From NCBI GenBank assembly GCA_963789565.1, contig CAWBKX010000002.1, positions 1,922,001-1,986,000 on the forward strand: a DNA stretch of 64,000 nt, given 5' to 3'. Position numbers and translations under genes: made by a program. Each line of letters opens with the position of its first letter. Position 1 is the first letter of the stretch. This document shows, in pieces, positions 15,301 to 24,221 of the stretch. Origin of the DNA: CALAGB01 sp963789565. Its GTDB lineage: Bacteria > Chloroflexota > Chloroflexia > Thermomicrobiales > Thermomicrobiaceae. The notes beneath the pieces were generated by a model that saw only the letters and a list, made by a program, of their open reading frames with translations, was not told the origin of the DNA and did no database searches.

Positions 15301-16454
15301 GGGGCGACGGGCGAATTCGGCTCAGCCACGCGTCACGTCGACGGCATCACCCCGTTCGCCCCATCGCAAACCGCTTGACTACACTCCCACCCAGGCCGAC
15401 GACATCACGACCTGGGTCCGCCGAGTGAGAAGTTCCTCGTCGAGCTGCCGCCATCGTTGCTGCGTCGTGTACGCTCGTTCCACATCGACGACCTTGCCGG
15501 GCCGCTCGGCGTGCCCCGCACCTGAATGATGGCACTCGTCAGCATTCCCTGACCGATCGAGAGGGTCCTGGAGCGCTTCACCCTCTGCACAGTGCGCTCA
15601 CCGGCCTGTCCACTGAGAACCACGTCATGCGCAATTCGTGCAACCATGTGACCTTCTCCTGTCCAAAGCTCCGGGTATCGATTGGTCTTCCTGAATTCCG
15701 ATTGGGACTTCCCAATTTCTCGACTGGCTTCTGCAAAGTGGTCGATTGAGATAGCGCCAAATCGACAGCGATCGACAAACTTGATTGGGAGATCCGAGTT
15801 CGCTCCAGGTCGCTGCCCGTGCCGTTTCAATTTTATTCAACAAACGGCATCAATGAGGAGCCAATATTTTGTTGAGGAACCGCTAATTCTCACGCCGCGG
15901 ACAATGATTCGAAGAAAGCTGTTCACCGGTGAATGCACGTACCAATAGCCGGAATTGGCGTACGAGTTGGACTGGATGATTGGCTGACGAACGGACGAGC
16001 GCATTCGTGTCGAGTGCCACTTAATAGTGCCTCACGCCGCGCGTTCTCGGCGACTCCGTATTCGCTCGGGTCAAGCCAAATGGTACGGTCTGACGTGGGA
16101 ACAGGCGGATCCAACGTCCCGTCGAAAGGGCATCCGCTCATGTATCGTACCTGTGTACCCGCTGCCGCGATGTTGCGTTTGCTGCCTGTGCTGCTCGTCA
16201 ATGGCTGTGGGAGGGTGTCCTCGCGAAAGGGGACGATCCGCGGAGTCCTGATGACCGCAGGCACGGGAGCGGCGGTCGCATCCGAATCACGCGCGTTGTC
16301 TCTCCAGGAGATTTGCGACAGAGGCGAGCAGGGCTCCACCATAGTTTTCGGCTTCCTCGTGCCTCAGTTGGTGATGCTACAATCCGATCTCTGAAATCAC
16401 GAACACGTGTCAGGCGACGTGCCGCGAGATTTCCACGAACGGGGAGTGGCGGTG
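15301..16454. other. Gene-poor stretch
   Basis: About 1.15 kb without a gene I can support. The part from ~15660 to 16060 is noticeably AT-richer. Several open frames exist on both strands (the longest 153 codons from 15933), but none shows a recognisable domain, a good ribosome site or consistent third-position GC. Short protein-like pieces near 15420-15520 may be relics. Confidence 0.5.
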
Positions 16455-17087
16455 ATGTGCTCCGGAGGGTTCGAACCTGACCTGACGAAGTGGGATGCGT
16501 GGCATCCTGCCGATGTCGCACAACGGTTCGCCGGAATCCAGGCGCCGTGGTACGTCGCGGCCGGCTGGTCCATTGACCTCTTTCTCGGCGGGCAGCGGCG
16601 CGAGCACGAGGACCTCGAGATAGCGGTCCCACACGCACGGGTCGGTGAGTTCGTCGCCGCGCTCGCCGGACTCGAGATCTTCGTCCCCATGGAGGGGCCG
16701 GACGGCAACGGCCTGGTCTGTCCATTCAAGCTGGACGACGACTACGACGAAGAGCACCACCAGACCTGGGTGAGAGAGCCGGCCAACGGCAAGTGGCGGC
16801 TGGACATCTTCCGCGATCCATCCGATGGCGACACCTGGATCTGCCGTCGCGACCCGAGCATTCGGCGCCCCTACCGCGAGGTGTTCGAGTTCACTGCGGA
16901 CGGCATCCCCTACTTGTGCCCAGAGGTAGCGTTGCTCTTCAAAGCGAAACACGCCCATCTGCCGAAGAACCAATCCGACTTCGCCGCCGCCCTCCCTCGA
17001 CTCGATCCCGCACGTCGTCGCTGGCTGGCCGAGTCACTCACACTCGTCCACCCCGGACACGCGTGGATAGACATGCTGGCGGGGTGA
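16455..17087 (+). CDS. Nucleotidyltransferase-superfamily protein (aminoglycoside 2''-adenylyltransferase-like)
   Basis: 210 aa from ATG 16455, with GGGGAG eight bases upstream; an in-frame GTG at 16407 is less likely. WYVAAGWSIDLFLGGQRREHEDLEIAVP (split here as WYVAAGWSIDLFLGG and REHEDLEIAVP) is the nucleotidyltransferase core, with GW at the glycine-rich loop and acidic residues after it. KWRLDIFRDP and PYLCPEVALLFKAKH match the rest of the PF10706-like family, often annotated 'amino acid transporter' by error. Relatives include AAC/ANT resistance enzymes, but most chromosomal copies have no known substrate. It is followed 42 bases later by a GNAT acetyltransferase. Confidence 0.75.
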   Translation: MCSGGFEPDLTKWDAWHPADVAQRFAGIQAPWYVAAGWSIDLFLGGQRREHEDLEIAVPHARVGEFVAALAGLEIFVPMEGPDGNGLVCPFKLDDDYDEEHHQTWVREPANGKWRLDIFRDPSDGDTWICRRDPSIRRPYREVFEFTADGIPYLCPEVALLFKAKHAHLPKNQSDFAAALPRLDPARRRWLAESLTLVHPGHAWIDMLAG

Positions 17088-17129
17088 TGAGGGCCTCGCG
17101 TGCGGACGTGCCCGAGAAAGGGACTAGCG

Positions 17130-17747
17130 ATGCAGATCTTCCTGACAACCGACCGATTGCTGCTGCGCCCCTTCACCCCGGCCGATCTGGACAATCTTTG
17201 CGCGCTCGACAGCGACCCCGCCGTCATGCTCTACATCAACGGCGGCACCCCGACCCCCTGCGACGTGATCCGCACCCAGACGCTGCCGCGGTTCCTCCAA
17301 CCCGACGAGCGGTTCGCGGGGTACGACTTTTGGGCGGCGATCGAGCGGTCCACCGGCGAGTTTCTCGGGTGGTTTGAATTTCGGCCAGTGGAGGCAGGTC
17401 AGACCGATGAGGTCGAGCTCGGCTACCGACTGCGTCAAGAGGCGTGGGGTAAGGGGTACGGCACCGAAGGGTCGCGCGCCCTCATTCGCAAGGGGTTCAC
17501 CGAGCTTGGCGTGCAACGTGTCGTCGCCTCGACTTACCAAGACAATATCGGCTCCCAGCGGGTCATGCAGAAGTCGGGCATGACGCTCGTGCGCACGTTC
17601 CACATGACCCCTGCCGAACTTGCGGACCATGGTCTCGATCCCGACTTCCTCTGGGATGGTGACGATGTCGAGTACGCGCTGGAGAAGGCAGACTGGGAGC
17701 GGCAGGAAGCGGCCGCGGCTGATCGAAACCAATCGCGGACGCCGTGA
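17130..17747 (+). CDS. GNAT-family N-acetyltransferase (RimJ/RimL-like)
   Basis: 205 aa from ATG 17130 with GAAAGGGA upstream. N-terminal TDRLLLRPFTPADLD and central FLGWFEFRP are typical; the acetyl-CoA loop is RQEAWGKGYGTEGSRALI (Q/R-x-x-G-x-G/A form), and ASTYQDNIGSQRVMQKSGM is the RimJ/RimL-type strand-5 signature. It transfers an acetyl group from acetyl-CoA to an amine; the acceptor is unknown. Same strand as the nucleotidyltransferase-like gene, 42 bases downstream, probably co-transcribed. The following 276 bases (17748-18023) hold no gene. Confidence 0.87.
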   Translation: MQIFLTTDRLLLRPFTPADLDNLCALDSDPAVMLYINGGTPTPCDVIRTQTLPRFLQPDERFAGYDFWAAIERSTGEFLGWFEFRPVEAGQTDEVELGYRLRQEAWGKGYGTEGSRALIRKGFTELGVQRVVASTYQDNIGSQRVMQKSGMTLVRTFHMTPAELADHGLDPDFLWDGDDVEYALEKADWERQEAAAADRNQSRTP

Positions 17748-18023
17748 TGATGGACCGCCCGGCAATGCCACTGGACAAGGAGACTGCTTGCCACACCTGC
17801 GTACACAAATACTGGGTCAACTCCAGCATGCCCGTCAAGGCGAGCTAACCGTTACCCTGTGTCGAGCCGGTGTCCGCGACTTGCCGACTCATGCGGATAA
17901 GTTCTCCCGTCCGTCCCGGATAACTCACATCGATCTCACTGGGGTTGTTCGCAGCACCCACTCCCCCACCGTCGTATCATCACGTCCGTACAAAAACATG
18001 CACGCAGGCGTAAGGGGAAACTC

Positions 18024-18479
18024 ATGACCACGGCGCGGGAGCGGCGGCAGCGGCGCGAGCAGGATGTGACGGCACAGATCGAGGGGCGCTACGCTTCGCA
18101 GGCTGTCCAGCTGCTGCGTGAGTACGACGTGCGCGTCTGCCACTGGCGCGGCAACATGACCGGCATCGCCTGGATCGGTCTTCCGGACCGCATCATCGAA
18201 GCGCCGCACCCGCGCTCGCCGCTCAGCTTCGCCATCCTGGCGCATGAGGTGGGGCATCAGGCGCTGGGCAAGCTGCGGCCGCGCTGGCGTGAGGAGCATC
18301 TGGCCTGGGAGTTTGCCTTAGAACAGATGGAACGCTTGGGCGTTCCGGTTTCGGACGCCGTGCACAAACGCTATGCCGGATCGATGCGCTACGCCCTGGC
18401 CAAGGCGATCCGGCGCGGCATGAAGGAGATCCCGCCCGAACTGGCGCGCTTCGTGCCGCGCGATCCGTTCGGCCTGTAG
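18024..18479 (+). CDS. Small protein with HExxH zinc-peptidase-like motif
   Basis: 151 aa; AAGGGGAAACTC precedes the ATG. I do not recognise the family. Residues ~70-78 read AILAHEVGHQ, the HExxH motif of zincin-type metallopeptidases such as ImmA/IrrE-like proteins, and E84-W87-like downstream acidic positions (WREEHLAWEFAL) could supply a third ligand. The N-terminus is basic and helical (RERRQRREQDVTAQIEGRY). A 50-base piece of a second copy of this N-terminus lies at 19428-19476. Immediately downstream is a ribbon-helix-helix antitoxin gene. A peptidase role, or a DUF-type toxin/antitoxin partner role, is speculative. Confidence 0.6.
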   Translation: MTTARERRQRREQDVTAQIEGRYASQAVQLLREYDVRVCHWRGNMTGIAWIGLPDRIIEAPHPRSPLSFAILAHEVGHQALGKLRPRWREEHLAWEFALEQMERLGVPVSDAVHKRYAGSMRYALAKAIRRGMKEIPPELARFVPRDPFGL

Positions 18480-18618
18480 CTCCAATGCACCAATCGCACG
18501 ACCGAGGCGGCCAAACGGCCGCGTAGCGTTCGAATTCCATCGTGCCTGCCGAGCATCATCCAAGGATTCATCACGCCGACGGGGTGCGTGTTACACTGTG
18601 TTGCGATGTGTGACATGG

Positions 18619-18628
18619 TGTGATCACA
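18619..18628. promoter_or_regulatory. TGTGATCACA palindrome before the RHH antitoxin
   Basis: A perfect 10-base palindrome, preceded by several GTGT/TGTGA repeats (18589-18620), ends 15 bases before the ATG of the ribbon-helix-helix gene. RHH antitoxins commonly repress their own operon by binding such short repeated sites, so an autoregulatory operator is a reasonable inference. Confidence 0.4.
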
Positions 18629-18643
18629 AACGGGAAGCGCGTC

Positions 18644-19066
18644 ATGAGTAGCCGTCATCTCTCAGTTCGACTTGATGCTGACACCTTTGCGGAACTGGAC
18701 ATGGAAAGCCGCCGGACTGGCGAGAGCCGTTCCCAATTGGCGAAGCGCCTCTTAGAGGAGGGCTTGCGCATGGCTGCTCATCCCGGTATCGTCTTTCGCT
18801 CCGGGCCAGCAGGGCGCCGCCCAGGATTAGCGGACGCGCCGGATGTTTGGGAGGTGATCCGCCTCTTCCTGGGGCTCTCACCAGCCGAGGATCGGATCCA
18901 ACAGACCGCCGAACTGAGTGGCCTCACCCCAGTTCAGGTGCGCGCCGCGATTGGTTATTATGCGGAGTTCGCTGACGAAATCAACGCCTGGATCCGCCGC
19001 GTCGACGAGGAAGCGACACGGGCTGAAACCCGCTGGCGCCGCGAGCGATCTCTCCTCGGCTCGTGA
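18644..19066 (+). CDS. Ribbon-helix-helix (CopG-like) antitoxin
   Basis: 140 aa from ATG 18644 (GGGAAG upstream). Residues 1-45, MSSRHLSVRLDADTFAELDM followed by ESRRTGESRSQLAKRLLEEGLRM, form an RHH DNA-binding domain; the second half (FRSGPAGRRPGLADAPDVWEV onward) is the DUF433-like 'PAGRRPxLxGTPDVWEV' module often fused to it. Its stop overlaps the GTG of a DUF5615/PIN-like toxin frame (GTGA), the usual tight coupling of these modules. It would neutralise the toxin and repress the operon. Because the toxin frame is broken, the antitoxin may now be an orphan. Confidence 0.8.
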   Translation: MSSRHLSVRLDADTFAELDMESRRTGESRSQLAKRLLEEGLRMAAHPGIVFRSGPAGRRPGLADAPDVWEVIRLFLGLSPAEDRIQQTAELSGLTPVQVRAAIGYYAEFADEINAWIRRVDEEATRAETRWRRERSLLGS

Positions 19067-19402
19067 AGCTCCTACTCGACGAGATGTGGCCGCTGGCGAT
19101 CGCCGTCGAGCTGCGCCGTCGCGGCCACGACGTGACCGCAGTGGCAGAGCGGCTCGATCTCCGCGGACAGCCGGACGAGGTCATCTTCGCAACCGCACGT
19201 GCTGACGGAGAACGTCGCTGACTACCTGCCACTCGCTGCGGCACACCATGAACGCGGCGATATTCATGCTGGGCTGATTCTCACGAGCCACCGACGATAC
19301 CCACGCTCCGATGCTCGCACAGTCGGACGCCTCGTCACCGCGTTGGATACATTTTTGTCGGCCGGTCCAGACGCGACCGGTCTAGAGTATTGGCTCGAGT
19401 GA
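19063..19402 (+). pseudogene. DUF5615 PIN-like toxin, frameshifted
   Basis: The first frame from GTG 19063 gives KLLLDEMWPLAIAVELRRRG, then HDVTAVAERLDLRGQPDEV and IFATARADG before TGA 19219. The second frame, in a different phase, starts at ~19199 with VLTENVADYLPLAAAHHERG and runs to 19402. Joined, they give the DUF5615 pattern (KLLLDExxxxxxAxxLRxRGHDVxxVxE ... DxxIxAxAxxExRxxxTxNxxDF). The join needs a phase change and probably lost a few codons. The active-site Asp of KLLLDE survives but the protein is cut. Sequencing error is the alternative. Confidence 0.7.
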
Positions 19403-19427
19403 TGATGTGACTCAAGAAACCTAGCTG

Positions 19428-19476
19428 AGCCAGCGACGTGACCAGGATGTGACGGCCGAGATCGAGGAACGCTTCC
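19428..19476 (+). pseudogene. Partial second copy of the HExxH-gene 5' end
   Basis: AGCCAGCGACGTGACCAGGA and the bases after it translate to SQRRDQDVTAEIEERFR, closely matching RQRREQDVTAQIEGRY near the start of the gene at 18024. The copy ends just before the PIG-L gene. It flanks the antitoxin/toxin pair on the opposite side, as if the TA pair had been inserted into, or carried by, a duplicated segment. Confidence 0.5.
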
Positions 19477-19479
19477 GGC

Positions 19480-20214
19480 TCAAGCGTGGACGCCCGGCAA
19501 GAAGATGCTCGGGTCCTCGACCACCAGCGGGCTGTGCGCCCTGAAGATCTCGGCGTAGCGCACACCAGCCAGTCGCCCCATGTGCGCATCCTCCGCCTCG
19601 TAGAGCTGCAGCAGACGGTCCCCCTCATCCACCTTGAAGATGGAGCGATACTCTGCCAGCGCTTGCTGCTTGACGTCGTAGGTCTCCGAGACGTCGACCG
19701 CGAAGGCGAAATCGCCCCACACCGGCTCGAGCTTGCAATGCGGGAAGAAGAGGCGATCGACCTCCCATGGCTCAGTGTCGGCCAGCGCTTCACCGCCCGG
19801 CACGCGATCCCAGTGCTTCAAGCGCGCGTAAAAGACGGCCGCTCGAGCGATCGGCTCCATGGCTTCGTGGTCCGGATGCACACAGGCGGCCGATGTCGAG
19901 TAAACGGTGCGTGGCCGCAATCGACGGATCTCGCGCGCCACGGCCAGGCGAATCTCGATCGTGTCTTGAATCAAGCGGTCCTGAAACGGCAAGAGAATAC
20001 GCTCCACACCGAGAATCTCGGCCGCGTGTTGCGCCTGTTTCACTCGCTCGCCGGGGGCGTCGAAGTCGGATGGCTCGCCATCGCACAGGTCGACCAACAC
20101 ACCCTGCTTTCCCGCACGCACCAGCTTCACGATGGTGCCGCCCATTTGCACTTCGGCGTCGTCGGGATGCGCCGATACGACCATGAAATCAATGTGCATG
20201 TTGGAACCGCTCAT
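19480..20214 (-). CDS. PIG-L family (GlcNAc-PI/bacillithiol type) de-N-acetylase
   Basis: 244 aa with GAGGG before ATG 20214. AHPDDAEVQMGGTI near residue 15 holds the His-Asp-Asp zinc/catalytic motif, and ACVHPDHEAM (~110) gives the second His pair. These Zn enzymes remove the acetyl group from N-acetylglucosamine conjugates (MshB, BshB, GlcNAc-PI deacetylase). The size and MSGSNMHIDFMVVSAHPDDAE start resemble BshB1-type proteins common in Chloroflexota, but the substrate cannot be assigned. The gene lies alone between relics and the epimerase gene. Confidence 0.87.
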   Translation of the reverse strand: MSGSNMHIDFMVVSAHPDDAEVQMGGTIVKLVRAGKQGVLVDLCDGEPSDFDAPGERVKQAQHAAEILGVERILLPFQDRLIQDTIEIRLAVAREIRRLRPRTVYSTSAACVHPDHEAMEPIARAAVFYARLKHWDRVPGGEALADTEPWEVDRLFFPHCKLEPVWGDFAFAVDVSETYDVKQQALAEYRSIFKVDEGDRLLQLYEAEDAHMGRLAGVRYAEIFRAHSPLVVEDPSIFLPGVHA

Positions 20215-20408
20215 TCGTCCATCCCTCGCTTGGAGAAGTTCAGCTTGGGTTGAAAATGAAACGTTGAGCAGGTGGAGGTTCGCTTGCCATTGGATGTGTG
20301 AGGGACCGATGAGCCGAACGACTCCCCACCCGCATGTCTGATGCTAGGCGGGGAGCCGTGACAAAGTCGTCGCAGAAAACAACCTATCTGTTGCGAAAGG
20401 GCGTGAAT

Positions 20409-21422
20409 CTAGCGATTGGCCAGCGCGGCGTCCTCCGCAGTGTAGTCGAAGCGCGCCGGGTTCTCCGGAGGCGGGCTCTGGCGCTCCCAGGCGATGGTCT
20501 GTTCGAGCGCCTCTTCACGCCCAACATCCTCGCGAAAGCCCAGCTCTTCACGGATGCGCGTGGAATCGGCCACCATCTCCTGCTCGATTTGACCCGACTC
20601 CCGCAGATGGTCGGGCATCTCGTCGTCAGGCAGCGTCACGACTTGGCCATCCCAGCCAGTCTGCCTGGCAACCTGCGCGATCCAATCCGCCTCGGTGAGG
20701 GACTCGGGCTCGGAGACGTTGTAGATCCGCCCGGCGGCCCGTTCGTCGGTGACGGTGAGGGCGACGGCAGCGGCAACGTTGTCGACGAAGGAGCGCGCGA
20801 AGCGGCGCTTGGCCGCATGTTCGCCGACAAGAATCACGGACCGGCCGTCGTCCATGCGCTTCAAATAGGGCCACAGGCGATGTTGTCCGTCGCCGGGTCC
20901 ATAGACCACCGGCAGGCGCAGCACGGTACCGGGGAGATCCTCATTCCCGAGCACCACTCGCTCGACCAGGATCTTGTCGTAGTTGTCGACGTCGGGCAGG
21001 CGCGAGTTCTGCGTCCCTCTATAAAGGTAGAGCTTTGAACGCACCGGGGAATCTTCGGTCAGCGGCATGGGCTGCAGCGGCCCTTCTTCGAAGCCAGTCA
21101 GGATGCCGTAGGCGTGGTAGACGTCCATGCTGCTGATGGCCACGACGCGCCGCGCGATGCCGCGCACGGCGTCGACGGTGTGGCGCGCGTCCGACTCGGT
21201 CAGGGCGCGCATTTCAACCACGACATCCGGAGCGAAGGCGCGAAATTCGTCCACGAACTGCGCCATAGCGGCGCGATCGCCATGGATGTGCTGCACGTCA
21301 CGTGGCAGCTTTGCCTCGGTCTGTCCGCGATGAAAAACCGCGACCTGGTGTCCGTCGCGGCTGAGACGCCGCACCACATACGGACCGATAAATTGGGTCC
21401 CGCCGATGACCAACACGCGCAT
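20409..21422 (-). CDS. NAD-dependent epimerase/dehydratase (extended SDR)
   Basis: 337 aa from ATG 21422 with GAGGAGG seven bases upstream; a longer frame to 21554 is unneeded. MRVLVIGGTQFIGPYVVRRL is the Rossmann NAD(P)-binding start (GGTxFIG, as in plant CSP41-type and sugar epimerase-like proteins). VVAISSMDVYHAYG carries the SDR Ser, but the usual YxxxK is represented by DNYDKILVERVVL (YDKxxxE). RLPVVYGPGD and FVDNVAAAVALTV follow. Substrate unknown; sugar-nucleotide epimerase and RNA-binding-type homologues both exist. Co-directional with the PIG-L gene 195 bases downstream. Confidence 0.82.
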   Translation of the reverse strand: MRVLVIGGTQFIGPYVVRRLSRDGHQVAVFHRGQTEAKLPRDVQHIHGDRAAMAQFVDEFRAFAPDVVVEMRALTESDARHTVDAVRGIARRVVAISSMDVYHAYGILTGFEEGPLQPMPLTEDSPVRSKLYLYRGTQNSRLPDVDNYDKILVERVVLGNEDLPGTVLRLPVVYGPGDGQHRLWPYLKRMDDGRSVILVGEHAAKRRFARSFVDNVAAAVALTVTDERAAGRIYNVSEPESLTEADWIAQVARQTGWDGQVVTLPDDEMPDHLRESGQIEQEMVADSTRIREELGFREDVGREEALEQTIAWERQSPPPENPARFDYTAEDAALANR

Positions 21423-21627
21423 GCGTCGACCTCCTCTACCGCCAATTCCATTCGGCACAGGATAGCAGCGAACGAGCCGCCGCGCCGGGCCAAGCTGGAC
21501 ACTTGCGGTACAATTTGCCAGATATAAGTGATTATGTCCGACGTTTCCCGGCATTCGATGTTATGAATGCGCACGTCACGGTCTCACAAACGTATCTTCG
21601 CCACGACCGTGAGATGGGAGCAACACC

Positions 21628-21975
21628 ATGTACGACCAATCCACCTGGAGCCGGCTGGCTCGACTGAAGGCGCGCAAGATCTATCAGGAGATGCGCGACG
21701 AGGGGCTCGACCGCAACGATCTGCCGCGCAAGCTGCGTGAAGTTGCCGAGCGTGAGGAATCCGCCGTGCAGCGCCTGGCGACGACCTACCTCTGCGAGCC
21801 GCTGGAGGCGCGACTCATGCTGCAAATGTCGCTCGGTGACGAGTCAGTCGCCGAGATCGCCTGCACGCAGCTCGCCAAAGGGCGTGATCTGCAGCAGGCC
21901 ATCGCGGTCATCACGATGCTGACCGGCGAAGAGTTCGTGGCCGGCAAACGCCACGGCAGCGGCTCCGATCTCTAA
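21628..21975 (+). CDS. Conserved small protein of unknown function
   Basis: 115 aa; GGGAGCAACACC precedes ATG 21628. No domain recognised. The protein is entirely helical in appearance, charged and slightly basic at the start (WSRLARLKARKIYQEMRDEG), with a later leucine/methionine-rich half (LEARLMLQMSLGDESVAEI) and no cysteine cluster or membrane segment. Its codon use matches neighbouring genes, supporting that it is real. It stands alone, upstream of the carbonic anhydrase by 104 bases. Confidence 0.6.
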   Translation: MYDQSTWSRLARLKARKIYQEMRDEGLDRNDLPRKLREVAEREESAVQRLATTYLCEPLEARLMLQMSLGDESVAEIACTQLAKGRDLQQAIAVITMLTGEEFVAGKRHGSGSDL

Positions 21976-22079
21976 CCCCCATCTCCCTCGAATCAACTCA
22001 CGCACGCATGGCATCATCCGTGATACGAGATTGCCGGCCCTCGTGCGGCCGGCAACATGAATGATTCGCGTGGTTTGAA

Positions 22080-22592
22080 ATGAAAGAGAAGCTGTCTGTG
22101 TCAGTCATCCCGGAATTTCAGGAAGCGAACGCACGCTACGCCGCCAAGTTCGACAAGGCCGATCTCGCCGCTCCGCCGCGTCGGCGAGTGGCGGTCATAA
22201 CCTGCATGGACGCGCGGCTGGTTCCCGCCCGCTTCCTCGGTCTTGAGGTAGGTGACGCCCACGTCATCCGCAATGCCGGTGGCCGCGCCGACGATGACGC
22301 GCTACGGTCGCTGCTCATCTCGCAGCAGATGTTGGGGACCAACGAGGTCGTCGTCATCCACCACACCGACTGCGGCATGTTGAGCTTCCGCAACGAGGAC
22401 CTGCAGACCAAGCTCGCCGACCAATTCGGCGCGCCAGCCGATCACATCGACTTCATGCCGTTCGCCGACCTTGCCCAGAGCGTGCGAGATGACGTCGAGA
22501 CGATCCGCAGTCACCCCTTCATCGGCGACGACGTTCTAGTCAGCGGCTTCATCTATGATGTGAAGACGGGCCGCATCGAACCGGTCGAGTGA
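22080..22592 (+). CDS. Beta-class carbonic anhydrase
   Basis: 170 aa. Zinc ligands are Cys42 in ITCMDARL, with the Asp44-Arg46 dyad, and His95/Cys98 in HHTDCGM, the standard beta-carbonic-anhydrase site; NAGGRADDDALRSLLIS lies between. It interconverts CO2 and bicarbonate. At ~170 aa it belongs to the short, Mycobacterium Rv1284-like clade. The start may be ATG 22080 or GTG 22098, the latter having AAAGAGAAG a few bases upstream. Stand-alone gene, convergent with the M24 peptidase gene, with a hairpin between them. Confidence 0.93.
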   Translation: MKEKLSVSVIPEFQEANARYAAKFDKADLAAPPRRRVAVITCMDARLVPARFLGLEVGDAHVIRNAGGRADDDALRSLLISQQMLGTNEVVVIHHTDCGMLSFRNEDLQTKLADQFGAPADHIDFMPFADLAQSVRDDVETIRSHPFIGDDVLVSGFIYDVKTGRIEPVE

Positions 22593-22644
22593 GCGGGGCA
22601 ACAGCACCGTGCAGACGCGTAATCACTGCCCAGCTTTCGGTCGA

Positions 22645-22667
22645 GGGCAGACACGGGAGGTCTGCCC
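22645..22667. terminator. Hairpin between convergent genes
   Basis: GGGCAGAC (22645-22652), seven-base loop, GTCTGCCC (22660-22667): a perfect 8-bp stem in the gap between the carbonic anhydrase and the M24 peptidase. There is no T-run on either side, so it may be a repeat element acting as a weak bidirectional terminator. Confidence 0.45.
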
Positions 22668-22700
22668 CTACAGACGTGGGAGATCGCTTCACACAGTGCT

Positions 22701-23849
22701 CTACACACCCAACTCCCAGATGTGCCGGTGCGACTCGGGATCGGTCAGGTACTCGGCGCCGCTCTCGTTGATCAGGATCAGATCCTCGACGTGAAAGCTG
22801 TCCTCGGGGTACTCGTTGTAGCCGATCTCGATCATCATAGCCATGCCTGGCAGCACCGGCTCATCGACCCAGCTATAGATCTGCGGCGATTCGTGCAGCC
22901 CCATGCCAATGCTGTGGCCGATGATGCTCCATTTGAACTCGAGACCCAGATCCGCATAGGCCTGCATACCCAGCTTGGCGATGGCTGAGGCCGGCATCTC
23001 CGGCCGGATACCGAAGATGACCCGGTCCTTGATCTCGGTCAGCTTGGCGTGCATCTCTTTCTGGGCGTCGCTGGCCTTTCCCATCACCGCCGTGCGGGCG
23101 ATGTCGGAGTAATAGCCGTCCAACGTGCCGCCGAAATCCGTCTTGAGGATCATGCCGCTCTCGACTGGAAGATCGGCGGCCGTCGCGTGCCACATGCCAC
23201 TGCGCGATCCGGCCGCCAACAGCGGCGCGGTAACCATGTCGGCGCCCCGGTTCATCAGTTCGAACTGCATACGCGCCATGATCGAGCGCTCGGTCTCGCC
23301 CGGCGTGGCGGCATTCCACGCGGCATCGATGGCGGCCGTCGTCATCAGGTTGACACGTTTGATGGTCTCAATCTCGGCAGACGTCTTGATCAAACGGACG
23401 CTCTCAAGGAAGTAGTAGGCGTCCTCAAAGCTGACATCGGGCAGGCGTCGCTGCAATTCCATGAGATGCCCGCCGGGGAAATTGCGCCCCTCGATGCCAA
23501 CTTTGCCACTGGTAATGCCGTGCCCTTGCAGCACTTCGGCCACCACGCGCATGGAGTCGAGCCCCTCGCCCTCGTAGCCACGCACGTCGGTGATGAAGGT
23601 CTCCTCGGGTCGCACCGTGTCGGCACGTCGCTGCACCACCACGAAAGCGGGCTCGGCATCGCGCGGCCAGATGACGAAGTGGAAGCGCTCCGGTAGGGTG
23701 CGCAGGTCCATGTTGAAAAAGCCACTGTAGTAGGGGACGTTCTCCGGCGACATGGCGATGACGGCCTCATAGGGGCCGCCGTCCACCGTCTTGCGCAGGT
23801 TTTCAAGATTAACGTACTTGCCACGAAGGGTCTGGTTCAGATCACGCAT
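22701..23849 (-). CDS. M24-family metallopeptidase (Xaa-Pro aminopeptidase type)
   Basis: 382 aa. N-terminal creatinase-like domain (to ~residue 150), then the pita-bread catalytic domain. Metal ligands: Asp pair in LKTDFGGTLDGYYSDIARTA, His in IGHSIGMGLHE, Glu in MMIEIGYNEYP and Glu in FHVEDLILI. All five are present, so the enzyme should be active. It removes N-terminal residues before proline or acts on related amide substrates such as creatine; which one is not decidable. It is a single gene on the minus strand with no operon partner nearer than the small unknown gene 370 bases upstream. Confidence 0.88.
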   Translation of the reverse strand: MRDLNQTLRGKYVNLENLRKTVDGGPYEAVIAMSPENVPYYSGFFNMDLRTLPERFHFVIWPRDAEPAFVVVQRRADTVRPEETFITDVRGYEGEGLDSMRVVAEVLQGHGITSGKVGIEGRNFPGGHLMELQRRLPDVSFEDAYYFLESVRLIKTSAEIETIKRVNLMTTAAIDAAWNAATPGETERSIMARMQFELMNRGADMVTAPLLAAGSRSGMWHATAADLPVESGMILKTDFGGTLDGYYSDIARTAVMGKASDAQKEMHAKLTEIKDRVIFGIRPEMPASAIAKLGMQAYADLGLEFKWSIIGHSIGMGLHESPQIYSWVDEPVLPGMAMMIEIGYNEYPEDSFHVEDLILINESGAEYLTDPESHRHIWELGV

Positions 23850-23971
23850 CTTCTTTTCCTCGTTTCCCTTGACTGCTCTGTTGGGTTGGCATGGTCATGC
23901 TAGCGAGGAAGAGGCGTGCGAGCAAGCGTGTTAGGGGTGCGTCTGGGACGACTTGCCTGTGGATCGCCGCG

Positions 23972-24033
23972 CGGCCCTCACCCCCGACCCTTCTCCCGTT
24001 CGGACGGGAGAAGGGTCGGGGGTGAGGGCCGCA
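23972..24033. repeat. Perfect 29-bp palindrome, REP-like element
   Basis: The arms (23972-24000 and 24005-24033) are perfectly complementary around a TCGG loop. Each arm contains GCGGCCCTCACCCCCGACCC, the same GGCCCTCACCCCCGGCCC-type word found at 40241-40410 and 61047-61167. The 372-base gap 23850-24221 otherwise holds no gene. Confidence 0.75.
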
Positions 24034-24221
24034 GCGCCGGATGAGGGTCATCAGGAGAGAAGAGCGAACCTCGCAAACATGCTTCGCAGGGGACGATCCC
24101 GCTGACATTCACGTTAATGTCGCCCACTCGCGCCAAGCATCCGGCAACCCAGATCCACGCGGAAGAGTCGCAACTTCCCGATGCCGTGCTGAGGCATCGA
24201 GATAATCCTGCGTCCGTTATT

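Noticed and set aside
15933..16394. 153-codon frame in the gene-poor stretch
   Set aside because: No ribosome site, domain or consistent codon bias; likely chance.
19486..20253. 255-codon + strand frame antisense to the PIG-L deacetylase
   Set aside because: The minus strand carries the AHPDDAE and HPDH motifs; the + frame has none.
23972..24033. CRISPR repeat or tRNA-like element
   Set aside because: It is a single perfect palindrome with no spaced copies and no tRNA arms.
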